Shown here one piece after another: positions 43,237 through 51,531 of a stretch of 63,585 nt of DNA. The notes under the pieces are model-generated. The model was given only the letters and a program-made list of their open reading frames with translations. It did not search any database and was not told the DNA's origin. The stretch's first letter is position 1, and the number at the start of each line of letters is the position of its first letter. A program made the translations under genes and the position numbers. Location of the stretch: contig CAJTZJ010000013.1 of the NCBI GenBank assembly GCA_910583925.1, forward strand, positions 1 to 63,585. Direction: 5' to 3'. Origin of the DNA: an uncultured Eubacterium sp. GTDB lineage: Bacteria > Bacillota > Clostridia > Oscillospirales > Acutalibacteraceae.

Positions 43237-43680
43237 CTAATCAATATATGCAAGAAGCATTTGCTTAAACTGCTTTGCTCTTACTGAGTTTCTGATTTCT
43301 GCCGGCAGACCTCTTAAATTTGAATCCGCCGCTGCCGCCGCCATCAGCTTGGCTGTTTTATCATCAATCAGGTTCTGATAATTCAGATTATAGATGTTCG
43401 CTTTTGCCGAGCGTTCATCTATGGAATCGCCCACGCTGTTTATCAGTGCAACAATGGCAGCGTTTTTATTATCAGCCCTTGTTATATAAATACAGCCGCC
43501 GCCGCCCCGCCTGCTTTCGATTCGGTATCCCTGCTCGGGAGTAAATCGGGAAGTAATAACATAATTTATCTGGCTTGGAACACAGCCAAGCTGAGATGCC
43601 AGATCATTTCTCTGTATCTGAATCGTGCTGTTATCTTCATCAAACATATCAAGAATCATATCGGCAATCATATCTGTCAT
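43237..43680 (-). CDS. ctsR: Heat-shock repressor CtsR
   Basis: Winged-helix repressor of clp genes, released by heat and by McsB/McsA. The 147 residues contain the CVPSQINYVITSRFTPEQGY helix-turn-helix and the RRGGGGCIYI wing. I use the ATG at 43680; a GTG two codons earlier is equally possible since the AGGA site fits both. Two heptad-repeat CtsR boxes overlap its promoter, so the operon is autoregulated. Confidence 0.96.
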   Translation of the reverse strand: MTDMIADMILDMFDEDNSTIQIQRNDLASQLGCVPSQINYVITSRFTPEQGYRIESRRGGGGCIYITRADNKNAAIVALINSVGDSIDERSAKANIYNLNYQNLIDDKTAKLMAAAAADSNLRGLPAEIRNSVRAKQFKQMLLAYID

Positions 43681-43765
43681 TCTCACTTTTTCCTGTCACT
43701 GCCTTTCCTTTAAAGTAAGCCTTTATGTTTTGTCAGAGTTCCGTTTATTGATTTTGATTTTGACT

Positions 43766-43782
43766 TTGACTTTCCTTGACTT
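43766..43782 (-). promoter_or_regulatory. CtsR operator, downstream copy
   Basis: Two AAGTCAA heptads separated by 3 bases (43776-43782 and 43766-43772 on the minus strand), just past the -10. Further AGTCAAA/ATCAAAATCAA repeats continue to 43749. Confidence 0.8.
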
Positions 43783-43791
43783 TCTATTGTG

Positions 43792-43820
43792 ATAATAGCA
43801 CAAAGGTCAAACAAAGTCAA
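43792..43820 (-). promoter_or_regulatory. Promoter of the ctsR-mcsA-mcsB-clpC operon
   Basis: TTGACT (43815-43820), 17 bases, TATTAT (43792-43797). Confidence 0.85.
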
Positions 43821-43821
43821 T
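43805..43821 (+). promoter_or_regulatory. CtsR operator, upstream copy
   Basis: GGTCAAA-CAA-AGTCAAT, the classic heptad-3-heptad box, covering the -35 and spacer of the ctsR promoter. Confidence 0.85.
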
Positions 43822-43846
43822 AACTTTTTTAAAAAATTATAAAAAA

Positions 43847-43875
43847 TACACCCGAGCATTTCTGCCCGGGTGTAT
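43847..43875 (-). terminator. Terminator after the Cys-rich microprotein
   Basis: Stem ATACACCCG-GC/GC-CGGGTGTAT then T6 on the minus strand. Confidence 0.85.
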
Positions 43876-43891
43876 CCTTTTGGTCAGTTAA

Positions 43892-44023
43892 TTAGCAACC
43901 GCAGCCACAATCGTTGTTGCCACAACCGCAACCGCCGTTAAAACCACCGCAGAGGAGAAGGATTATGATGAGAATGATAATCCAAGAAGAACCGCCGCAA
44001 CCGTTATTGCATCCGCAACCCAT
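43892..44023 (-). CDS. Cys/Gly-rich transmembrane microprotein
   Basis: A 43-residue protein: a Cys/Gly head (MGCGCNNGCGG), one hydrophobic span (WIIILIIILLL) and a Cys/Gly tail (CGCGNNDCGCGC), nine Cys in all. Similar tiny proteins in clostridia carry names such as chorion-class high-cysteine or YjcZ-like; function unknown, with a spore-coat or metal role possible. Very strong GGGGG ribosome site and own terminator support that it is real. Confidence 0.75.
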   Translation of the reverse strand: MGCGCNNGCGGSSWIIILIIILLLCGGFNGGCGCGNNDCGCGC

Positions 44024-44096
44024 AGCCGTACCCCCTTTCGCTTTTCTAACTCATACTATGAAAAGCAAAAAGAAGTGTTACAAAAACAAAAAAATC

Positions 44097-44115
44097 GGGC
44101 GGATAATATCCGCCC
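44097..44115 (-). terminator. Terminator after the SDR gene
   Basis: Perfect stem GGGCGGAT/ATCCGCCC, 3-base loop, T7 on the minus strand. Confidence 0.85.
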
Positions 44116-44125
44116 CTACGATATT

Positions 44126-44797
44126 TTATATTACGATTCCGCCGTTTACGGATAAATTCTGCCCTGTAATATAGCTGTTCTCAGCAAGAAAGAGAATTGC
44201 AGCGGCAACCTCATCAGCAGAGCCGAGGCGTTCAAGAGGAACCTCCTCAGCAAGCTCTTCTTTGCTAAATATATGATTCATTCGTGTATCAATGATACCG
44301 GGAGAAACACAATTTACCGTTATACCGCTTGGAGCAAGCTCCTTCGCAAGTGCCTTAGTTAAGCCGATAACACCTGCCTTGCTCATAGAATAAAGCGTTT
44401 CACAGGAGGCACCGACCTCTCCCCACATTGATGAAATATTTATGATAGCACCGCTGTGCTTTTGAATCATCTGCATTGCGGCCAACTTACTGCAAAAATA
44501 AACTGCCCTTGCATTCACATTCATCACACTTTCATAATCCTCAGCAGTTATATCATTTATCATTTTAATAAGGCTTACACCTGCATTATTTACAAGAACA
44601 TCAATATCCTTAACCTTATTAAAAAGATTATCTATATCACTTAAGCTGCTCAAATTACATTTAACCACATCAATCCCATCAAAATCAGGGACAGTTTTGT
44701 TATATGTTATATAAACATCATATCCCTTTTCTTTAAACAGCAGTGCTGCCGCTTTTCCTATTCCCGTTGCACCGCCTGTTATCAATACCTTTTTCAT
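44126..44797 (-). CDS. Short-chain dehydrogenase/reductase (FabG-like)
   Basis: NAD(P)-dependent oxidoreductase. The 223 residues have the Rossmann loop TGGATGIGKA, NNAG, the catalytic Ser in NISSM, and Y-S-M-S-K (YxxxK), plus NCVSPGIIDT and GQNLSVNGG. Close in form to 3-oxoacyl-ACP reductase, but no fatty-acid genes are nearby, so substrate is open. ATG at 44797 with AAGGTG upstream. Confidence 0.92.
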   Translation of the reverse strand: MKKVLITGGATGIGKAAALLFKEKGYDVYITYNKTVPDFDGIDVVKCNLSSLSDIDNLFNKVKDIDVLVNNAGVSLIKMINDITAEDYESVMNVNARAVYFCSKLAAMQMIQKHSGAIINISSMWGEVGASCETLYSMSKAGVIGLTKALAKELAPSGITVNCVSPGIIDTRMNHIFSKEELAEEVPLERLGSADEVAAAILFLAENSYITGQNLSVNGGIVI

Positions 44798-44830
44798 TTT
44801 TATCACCTTGTTTCATATTATCACATAAGG

Positions 44831-44859
44831 TTGTTTTTTTCAATCAAATATGTTATTAT
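44831..44859 (+). promoter_or_regulatory. Promoter of the 165-residue unknown gene
   Basis: TTGTTT (44831-44836), 17 bases, TATTAT (44854-44859). Confidence 0.65.
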
Positions 44860-44892
44860 AAGCAGCAAAGAATAATTTGTTAGGGTGATTCT

Positions 44893-45390
44893 ATGGAAAG
44901 AGAATTTTATACAATTTCAGTTTATGTAGACAAGGACGAAAACTTAATCGGCATTCCCTGCGGCGAAAGCGAAAAATACGGCATTGCGGATATAGACACG
45001 GTTTTGCTTTTAAAAGCACCGTATTCTGCGGTTGAAGTTGAAAAATTTATTGAAAAGGTTATTGGTGCGTGCTACACGAAAAAGCATAATGATGACAGCC
45101 CCGTTTCAACTATTGAAAGATACACAAAGAAAAAGGGCTTTGTGGAAGCAACAGCTGATTTAACGCTTATTTCAATCGTTAAGACAAAGGAAACCTATTC
45201 TATTATGCCAACCTTTAATGATTATGAAAAAGGCCCGCTCTGCATAGACGATGATGAAAGAATTGTTCAGGTAAATTATAAAGAGGGTGAGCTTTACGAG
45301 CATATTCACGACATTATAATGGTTTATGTTAAAGCAAATGCCTTCTACAAAGAAATAGCCGAGCTTGAAGAAGAAAAGAAAAATCAATAA
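44893..45390 (+). CDS. Soluble acidic protein of unknown function
   Basis: Not recognised. 165 residues, no signal peptide or membrane segment. Regular alternation of beta and helix (FYTISVYVDKDENLIGIPCG; VLLLKAPYSAVEVEKFIEKV; HIHDIIMVYVKANAFYKEIAE) suggests a compact alpha/beta fold ending in a charged helix. Own promoter and terminator, so a single-gene unit. Confidence 0.7.
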   Translation: MEREFYTISVYVDKDENLIGIPCGESEKYGIADIDTVLLLKAPYSAVEVEKFIEKVIGACYTKKHNDDSPVSTIERYTKKKGFVEATADLTLISIVKTKETYSIMPTFNDYEKGPLCIDDDERIVQVNYKEGELYEHIHDIIMVYVKANAFYKEIAELEEEKKNQ

Positions 45391-45402
45391 TGCCAAAAAT
45401 TT

Positions 45403-45433
45403 ATCCCAAGACTCAGAAGTCTTGGGATTTTTC
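45403..45433. terminator. Bidirectional terminator before the YxeA gene end
   Basis: Stem ATCCCAAGACT/AGTCTTGGGAT and T5. Confidence 0.8.
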
Positions 45434-45438
45434 ATACA

Positions 45439-45777
45439 CTATTTTAATATCTCCTGCACTGCCGACGGCAAATCATCATACTGAACCTCTTCCCATTTAT
45501 GAACGCCCATAGATTTTACTTCCAGCATTAAATAAGCGCCCTCTCTAAGCTCCTTTGAGGTTTCAAACTTCAGATTTTTCTTTTTGCCTTTTTCATCATA
45601 GCTGTCCAGTCTGTACTGATATTTCATATCCTTGTTCGGAGGTAGTTCGCTGACCTGTGCATTATCAACCTTTGTATAATAAAGCTTATCGTAATTCTCC
45701 ATATGATACAAACCGCCTACAACACCACCCACAATAAGTATTGCAGCCAAACATGCAATAATTGCCTTTCCTTTCAT
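45439..45777 (-). CDS. yxeA: YxeA-family (DUF1093) exported protein
   Basis: Small secreted or membrane-tethered protein; role unknown but typically last in bce-type operons. The 112 residues start with a signal/anchor helix (KAIIACLAAILIVGGVVGG), then a beta-rich domain with YYTKVDN and YRLDSYDEKGKKKNLKFE. ATG at 45777 after AAAGGAAA; an upstream in-frame start overlaps the permease gene. The gene order RR-HK-ATPase-permease-yxeA equals the B. subtilis yxdJKLM-yxeA operon. Confidence 0.82.
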   Translation of the reverse strand: MKGKAIIACLAAILIVGGVVGGLYHMENYDKLYYTKVDNAQVSELPPNKDMKYQYRLDSYDEKGKKKNLKFETSKELREGAYLMLEVKSMGVHKWEEVQYDDLPSAVQEILK

Positions 45778-45799
45778 ATCTGATTTTTTCCTTTCAAAT

Positions 45800-47818
45800 T
45801 TATTCTTTTGCACCGCTTACTATCGAATAATAAGCCTTTGATGTAATTTTATATACAATTATATAAAATAAGGTAAACACAGCAAAGCAGCCTAATGTTA
45901 CATAAATCAAAAATGCCAAATCGTTTATTGCAAACAGCATAAGCATTTTATAAATCATAGGAAATGCAAAGCCAAGATGAATTGCCGAAACAAGCAGCGG
46001 CATAAAGAACACCGTTAACACCTGTGAATTAATACTCTTTTTGATTTCCTTTTTATTCATACCTACCTTTTGCATAATATCAAATCGGGACTGGTCTTCG
46101 TACCCCTCCGAAATCTGCTTATAGTAGATAATAAGCACGGCAGCAAAGACAAACACGATACCAAGCAGAATGCCAAGGAAGAATAAAGAGCCGTAGAGTT
46201 CATAAAATTCAGTACTCTCAAATGCGGCACATTCCCATTTTGGGGTGTTTACTTCTTCTATCTTAATGTCTTGCATTTTATCTGTAAAAGTATTAAAAAT
46301 TTCCACCTGCTTTTCATCGCTGCAAAACAAATCAAAGCCATAAACATGATGAAATTTAACAAGCCTGTTTCCTTTGTAACCTGTTAAATTCATCATAGGA
46401 GATACAGCCTCTTCAATCTGATCTGTAACAAGATAAATTGACGGCGACATATTCATAACATCTATACTAGTATCAAGAAATTTGTCGATTTCCTTTCTAA
46501 TTACAAAGGTTTTTCCGCCCTCTATTTCAATAGAATTTGCATCAATTTGTAAATTCTTGGTTGTATTGACAAGCACTTCACCCTCAGACAGTGTTTCCGT
46601 ATTCCCGGTAATACGATTATAATCATCAAGCGAAACAAAGAATACTAATGTCTGGTACGAAAAGCTTTCCGTTTTTGAGGTAATAACTTTCCCATTTTCA
46701 TAAACACCGTTAAATACAGCAAAATTATAATTCAGAATATGCTCAGCCTTTTCTCCATTGTCTTCAACAATCTGTAATGCCATATCCTCAATTATGTTTA
46801 AACTGTCTGAATTCAAATCTGCAATTTCACTTACAGTAACATCGCTGTAAATATTCCTTGGATAACGCTTTCTTAAGGAATCCTCTGCGCCCATATAAAG
46901 GCAAACGGTTGATGAAACCATAACAAGCACCATTGTGCAGAGAATACAGATTGACGCAAGCCCTGCACCATTGCGTTTCATACGGAAAAGCATTGAAGAA
47001 ACGGAAACAAAATGGTTTGTTTTATAATAATAGTTCTTATTTTTCTGAAGCAGCTTACACAAAGCAACTGAGCCGGCAATAAACAAGAGATATGTTGCAA
47101 TAATAACAAGCACAACTGCAACAAAAAACCACAGAATTGCTTCCATAGGCTCTTCAATGGAAATAGCAATATAATAAGCAACAGCCATAATAACTACACC
47201 GGCAAGTGCCATAACCCAGTTTGCTTTCGGCGGTTTCTCGCCTGCATTTTCACTGCGTAAAAGCTCAATCGGCTTTGAAACGGTTATCTGCTTTAATGTA
47301 TTCAGCAATATAAGGAAAAATATAACTGCAAACAAAACAACTGTATAACCAATTGAATTAAAAGAAATGCTTAATGAAAAAGATGTTTCCAGCTGAAGAA
47401 TATTCAGCATTAAAAGCTCTGCAAGCTTTGAAAACAGAATCCCGCAGAATAAACCGCCTAAAATTGAAATAACAGAAACAATAAAACTTTCCCAAATTAG
47501 TACTCTTGCAAGATTTACTTTTCCCATTCCGAGTATATTATAAAGACCGAATTCCTTTTTTCTTCTTCTGATTAAAAAAGAATTTGTATAAAACAAAAAC
47601 AGCAGCGAAAAAACGCCGATAACAGCCAAACCGAGCAGCAGACAGGTTTTCATAATCTCGCCGCCTATGACCAGTGTCAGAGCTTCCCCGTGCGCAAGAT
47701 AAGATACAATGTATGCCATCATAACCATACCGGCACAGGTTAAAATATAAGGCAGATACAGCCTTTTGTTCTTTTTGATTCCGTTTAATGCAAGATGGGG
47801 ATAAAGACCTGTTTTCAT
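45800..47818 (-). CDS. BceB/FtsX-type ABC transporter permease
   Basis: Permease of a peptide-sensing and detoxifying ABC transporter that signals antimicrobial peptide flux to its kinase. The 672 residues have ten predicted membrane segments in the BceB layout, with a large extracellular domain of about 220 residues (about 310-530) between segments 7 and 8. FtsX-like LGMGKVNLARVLIWE and IMQKVGMNKKEIKKSI stretches are visible. The ATG overlaps the ATPase stop by 4 bases. Confidence 0.9.
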   Translation of the reverse strand: MKTGLYPHLALNGIKKNKRLYLPYILTCAGMVMMAYIVSYLAHGEALTLVIGGEIMKTCLLLGLAVIGVFSLLFLFYTNSFLIRRRKKEFGLYNILGMGKVNLARVLIWESFIVSVISILGGLFCGILFSKLAELLMLNILQLETSFSLSISFNSIGYTVVLFAVIFFLILLNTLKQITVSKPIELLRSENAGEKPPKANWVMALAGVVIMAVAYYIAISIEEPMEAILWFFVAVVLVIIATYLLFIAGSVALCKLLQKNKNYYYKTNHFVSVSSMLFRMKRNGAGLASICILCTMVLVMVSSTVCLYMGAEDSLRKRYPRNIYSDVTVSEIADLNSDSLNIIEDMALQIVEDNGEKAEHILNYNFAVFNGVYENGKVITSKTESFSYQTLVFFVSLDDYNRITGNTETLSEGEVLVNTTKNLQIDANSIEIEGGKTFVIRKEIDKFLDTSIDVMNMSPSIYLVTDQIEEAVSPMMNLTGYKGNRLVKFHHVYGFDLFCSDEKQVEIFNTFTDKMQDIKIEEVNTPKWECAAFESTEFYELYGSLFFLGILLGIVFVFAAVLIIYYKQISEGYEDQSRFDIMQKVGMNKKEIKKSINSQVLTVFFMPLLVSAIHLGFAFPMIYKMLMLFAINDLAFLIYVTLGCFAVFTLFYIIVYKITSKAYYSIVSGAKE

Positions 47819-48579
47819 CTTCCGTCACCACCTGTTGCAAGCAAAGTTAAGGTATCGGAAATTTTCTGATAAAATTCCTCATTCGTTGATGACCCTCTGT
47901 AAAGCTGATGGAAAACCTCGCCGTCCTTAATAAACAGAACTCGGCCTGCGTGGCTTGCTGCTTTAACAGAATGCGTAACCATAAGAATCGTCTGACCGAT
48001 ATCATTAATCTGAGAAAACAGCCTTAAAAGCTCATCAGATGCCTTTGAATCAAGCGCACCTGTCGGCTCGTCGGCAAGAACGATTTTCGGCTCTGTAATC
48101 AGCGCTCTTGCGACAGCAGCACGCTGCTTCTGACCGCCTGAAACCTCATAAGGATATTTTTTCAGCAAATCCGTTATTCCAAGCTGATTAGCAATCGGGG
48201 CAAGCCTTTTCTTCATTTCATTGTGCTTAAGTCCTGCAAGCACAAGAGGAAGATAAATATTATCCTCCAAAGAAAAAGTATCAAGCAGATTAAAATCCTG
48301 AAAAACAAAGCCAAGATTATCTCTTCTGAAGGCTGCAATACCGCTTTCCTTGATACCCGAAAGCTCCTTTCCGGCAAGCTTTACGCTTCCGCTTGTCGGT
48401 TTATCAAGGGCAGCAAGGATATTAAGCAGTGTTGTTTTACCGCTTCCCGATTCACCCATTATGGCAACATATTCGCCCTCGTTTACACTGAAAGAAACAT
48501 TTTTCAGTGCCTCAACTCTGTTGCCGCCTAAACGAGTTGTATAAACCTTTCTGAGGGCATTAACCTCTAAGATATTCAT
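47815..48579 (-). CDS. BceA-type ABC transporter ATP-binding protein
   Basis: ATPase subunit paired with the following permease. The 254 residues carry Walker A GESGSGKTT, Q-loop FQDFNLL, signature VSGGQKQR and Walker B IVLADEPTGALD, then the C-terminal extension usual for BceA. The start MNILEVNALRKVY at 48579 follows AAAAGGAGG; frame upstream is untranslated leader. A hairpin at 48591-48652 ends right at the ribosome site. Confidence 0.93.
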   Translation of the reverse strand: MNILEVNALRKVYTTRLGGNRVEALKNVSFSVNEGEYVAIMGESGSGKTTLLNILAALDKPTSGSVKLAGKELSGIKESGIAAFRRDNLGFVFQDFNLLDTFSLEDNIYLPLVLAGLKHNEMKKRLAPIANQLGITDLLKKYPYEVSGGQKQRAAVARALITEPKIVLADEPTGALDSKASDELLRLFSQINDIGQTILMVTHSVKAASHAGRVLFIKDGEVFHQLYRGSSTNEEFYQKISDTLTLLATGGDGR

Positions 48580-48590
48580 TTGAATTCCTC

Positions 48591-48652
48591 CTTTTTTGAT
48601 AAGATGATGTGTTTGTATCACACATCCCCGCATAAACAATTTTATCAAAAAG
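48591..48652 (-). repeat. Leader hairpin of the bceAB-type operon
   Basis: Outer arms TTTTTGATAA/TTATCAAAAA and inner GATGTGT/ACACATC. The structure abuts the ATPase ribosome site and may affect translation. Confidence 0.45.
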
Positions 48653-48698
48653 GAGAAATGCAATTCCATTGATTCGGCTTACATTTCTCCGCATAGTT

Positions 48699-48714
48699 CT
48701 TACATTTTTGTAAG
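48699..48714. promoter_or_regulatory. Probable BceR-type operator
   Basis: Perfect palindrome CTTACA-N4-TGTAAG, resembling the T-n-ACA-N4-TGTAA sites of BceR-like regulators. It lies between the kinase stop and the ATPase gene, about 120 bases before the latter. Confidence 0.65.
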
Positions 48715-48718
48715 AAGT

Positions 48719-49708
48719 TTATTCTATTTCAATGCTTTCTCTGCTCAAATCAATTCTTATTTCCGTACCCTTGCCTAAAGACGAAACTGCAGAAATATTA
48801 TGCCCAAGATTGCAGCATATTCTTTTACAGAGATAAAGCCCGATACCGCTTGCCTTTTTATCCGCTCTGCCATTATAGCCCGTAAAGCCCTTATCAAAAA
48901 TACGAGGCAGGTCTTCAGGAGCAATACCAATCCCGGTATCTCTTATGCAAAGTGTTTCGGGATTTTCAAGTGATATGGAAATCTCTCCGCTTTGTGTATA
49001 TTTGAGTGCATTGGAAAGCACCTGCTCTATAACAAACGAAAGCCACTTTTCATCAGTTAACACATCCATATCAATCGGTTCATACACAAGATTGATTTTC
49101 TTGCGGATAAACTGAGATGCAAACTTTCGGACAGCACTTTTAATAATATTATCAAGAGGATTTTTTCTGATAACATAATCCGTATAATCGGAATCAAGAC
49201 GAAGAAAAACAAGCACCATTTCAACATACTGCTCTATTCTGAATAAATCCTCTGATATTATTCTTTCCATTTCACCATCAGAATTCTGAAGATTCAGCTT
49301 CATTGCAGCAATCGGTGTTTTTATCTGATGTGCCCACAGCGTATAATAATCAATCATATCGAAATATTTGATGTTCATTGCAGTATCTCTTTGCTTGCCT
49401 TCCTCAACAAGTCGATTTATTATCTCCTGATAATCCAGATCATCTATGGTATCCGCAGTAGGAAAATTATCTGTTATATTATCCGTGTATTTATAAAGCG
49501 CACAAAGCGTTTTATGCTTATTTTTATTCTTTCTGAAATCAAAAAACATAAAAACAGCACCGAGAAAAGCACATAAAAGTGCAGGATAAACAACCGCTAA
49601 CGGTGTAATATCATATAGAATAAAAGAAACTGAAAATACAGCAGAAAACAAAATAAAAACAATTATTGAATGCTTACGCTGATTTAAATAAGACAAAAAG
49701 AATTTCAT
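48719..49708 (-). CDS. BceS-type intramembrane-sensing histidine kinase
   Basis: Sensor kinase that takes its signal from the ABC transporter. The 329 residues have two membrane helices (about 14-33 and 37-57) with almost no external loop. The H-box is LWAHQIKTPIAAMK (H127), and the N, G1 and G2 boxes are visible (QVLSNALKY, IRDTGIGI, SGIGLYL). ATG at 49708 after AGGAGCGG; further upstream in-frame codons overlap the regulator gene. Confidence 0.92.
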   Translation of the reverse strand: MKFFLSYLNQRKHSIIVFILFSAVFSVSFILYDITPLAVVYPALLCAFLGAVFMFFDFRKNKNKHKTLCALYKYTDNITDNFPTADTIDDLDYQEIINRLVEEGKQRDTAMNIKYFDMIDYYTLWAHQIKTPIAAMKLNLQNSDGEMERIISEDLFRIEQYVEMVLVFLRLDSDYTDYVIRKNPLDNIIKSAVRKFASQFIRKKINLVYEPIDMDVLTDEKWLSFVIEQVLSNALKYTQSGEISISLENPETLCIRDTGIGIAPEDLPRIFDKGFTGYNGRADKKASGIGLYLCKRICCNLGHNISAVSSLGKGTEIRIDLSRESIEIE

Positions 49709-49724
49709 ATTTTCCGCTCCTGTT

Positions 49725-50399
49725 TCAGCCATTGATAATATAACCGACACCGAATTTTGTTTCAATAAAATCCGGCAGCCCTGCTGCTTCAAGCTTTTTG
49801 CGCAATCGGCTTACATTAACCGTTAATGTGTTTTCATCTACAAAACTGTCCGTTTCCCAAAGCTGCTGCATCAGCTTTTCGCGGCTTATTATTTTTCCTT
49901 TGTTTTTCATAAGACAAAGAATGATTATATATTCGTTTTTTGTAAGCGGTATTTTTTCATTATTATAAATCAGCGTCCCGTCTTCCGTATTCAGCATTGC
50001 GCCCTTATGCTCAATAACAGCAACAGAGGAAGAAAAATCATATGTTCGGCGCAGAATAGCTTGAATTTTTGCAACAAGCACACTCTGATCAAATGGCTTT
50101 GCAATAAAATCATCCGCACCCATGTTCATAGCCATAACGATATTCATATTATCAGATGCCGAGGAAATAAAAATGATAGGCACCTTGGAAACCTTTCTTA
50201 TTTCACTGCACCAATGATAGCCATTATAAAAAGGAAGGGAAATATCAAGCAGAATTAAATGAGGATTGCATTCAGAAAACGCAGAAAGCACATTTCTGAA
50301 GTCCTCCACACATCTTGCATCCAAATCCCACATATTAAGCTGTTTTTTTATTGCCTGCGCAATTCCCATATCATCTTCAACAATTAAAATACGATACAT
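49725..50399 (-). CDS. OmpR-family response regulator (BceR type)
   Basis: DNA-binding partner of the kinase, expected to act on the palindrome at 48699. The 224 residues have the receiver domain with EDD at 8-10, D52 as phosphorylation site and K102-type lysine in FIAKPF, then a winged helix (ENTLTVNVSRLRKKL). AAAGGAGA site. Only 35 bases separate it from the ddl stop, so ddl may be cotranscribed. Confidence 0.93.
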   Translation of the reverse strand: MYRILIVEDDMGIAQAIKKQLNMWDLDARCVEDFRNVLSAFSECNPHLILLDISLPFYNGYHWCSEIRKVSKVPIIFISSASDNMNIVMAMNMGADDFIAKPFDQSVLVAKIQAILRRTYDFSSSVAVIEHKGAMLNTEDGTLIYNNEKIPLTKNEYIIILCLMKNKGKIISREKLMQQLWETDSFVDENTLTVNVSRLRKKLEAAGLPDFIETKFGVGYIING

Positions 50400-50434
50400 T
50401 ATGCCGTCTCCTTTTTATATTCGGCATTATTTTA

Positions 50435-51430
50435 TCACATTAATGCGCTTTCTGCAATCTGATTGCACAAATCCTCATAAGTTATTCCCATAGCCGCTGC
50501 TTCCTGCGGAAGCAGACTTGCAGGAGTCATTCCCGGAAGAGAATTTGCCTCAAGAAAATAAATATTATTTTTATGATCAACAATAAAATCAATTCTTGAA
50601 TAAAACTTCAAGTGAAGAATTGTATGTATTTTTTCAGCCGTTTGCTTCAGCTCTTCAGTAAGATTTACGGCAATATCCGCCGGACAGATTTCATCTGTCA
50701 AATTTTTCTGATATTTATTTTTGTAATTATAGAATTCATTATTTTTCGGAATGACTTCAATAACCGGAAGTGCTTTATCATTTAAAATACCAACGGAAAA
50801 TTCCCTGCCGCAGATTTTTTCCTCAATCATAATATCATTATCATATTTTTTTGCTTCATAAACTGCCGTTTTATACTCTTCTGAATTATTAACCATTGAA
50901 ATTCCTATACTGGAACCTGCACTGAGGGGCTTAACTACACACGGGAAATTTATAGAAGCATCCATTTCATTTATACACCATTTTGCTGTTTTTATATGAC
51001 TTGCGGACACTAAAACCTTAGCTAAATTTTTATCCATCGAAAGCAGGCAGCCGGTATAGTCTGAGCCGGTATATTTAATTTTATGCAAATCCAGAACTGC
51101 CTGAAGCTTTCCGTTTTCTCCTATATCTCCGTGCAATGCAAGAAAAACAATATCTGCTGTTTTACAGCATTCCAAAATATTTTTACCGATGTATGATTCA
51201 ATATCCGACGGTTTAATTATATCAGGGACTTTTTCAGACACTGTATACTCTTTAATTTCATCAGGACAATCTGTAAAGAATAATTCCTTTACACTATCAA
51301 TTCCACCATATAAATCAAGAACAGCCACATGATTTCCTTTTGCAATCAACGCCCTTGCAATTCTTGATGCTGATGAAAGCGAAACATCTCTTTCAGGGCT
51401 TAATCCCCCTGCCAAAACTAAAATATTCAC
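50435..51430 (-). CDS. ddl: D-alanine--D-alanine ligase family protein
   Basis: ATP-grasp ligase making D-Ala-D-Ala for peptidoglycan. The 331 residues show GGLSPERDVSL, LHGDIGENGKLQ, VKPLSAGSSIG, the omega-loop-like YNYKNKYQ, and RIDFIV and EANSLPGMTP metal motifs. The Y-containing loop supports D-Ala rather than D-Lac as second substrate, though D-Ala-D-Ser cannot be excluded. GTG start at 51430 with AAGGTG upstream. Located next to a peptide-antibiotic-type sensing operon, which fits cell-envelope function. Confidence 0.85.
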   Translation of the reverse strand: MNILVLAGGLSPERDVSLSSASRIARALIAKGNHVAVLDLYGGIDSVKELFFTDCPDEIKEYTVSEKVPDIIKPSDIESYIGKNILECCKTADIVFLALHGDIGENGKLQAVLDLHKIKYTGSDYTGCLLSMDKNLAKVLVSASHIKTAKWCINEMDASINFPCVVKPLSAGSSIGISMVNNSEEYKTAVYEAKKYDNDIMIEEKICGREFSVGILNDKALPVIEVIPKNNEFYNYKNKYQKNLTDEICPADIAVNLTEELKQTAEKIHTILHLKFYSRIDFIVDHKNNIYFLEANSLPGMTPASLLPQEAAAMGITYEDLCNQIAESALM

Positions 51431-51492
51431 ATAATCACACCTTTCTTAATTACAATTATATTTGTATATATTTGCAATGAAAATTTCAATAA

Positions 51493-51525
51493 GTGCTTTA
51501 CAATATGCAAATCGTGCTTTATAAT
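51493..51525 (+). repeat. Direct repeat GTGCTTTAnAAT, 21 bp apart
   Basis: Copies at 51493-51504 and 51514-51525 differ at one base. They overlap both promoter boxes of the AraC gene, the phasing typical of AraC half-sites. Confidence 0.6.
51497..51525 (+). promoter_or_regulatory. Promoter of the AraC-type gene
   Basis: TTTACA (51497-51502), 17 bases, TATAAT (51520-51525). Expected transcript start falls at or next to the ATG at 51532. Confidence 0.75.
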
Positions 51526-51531
51526 CAAAAT

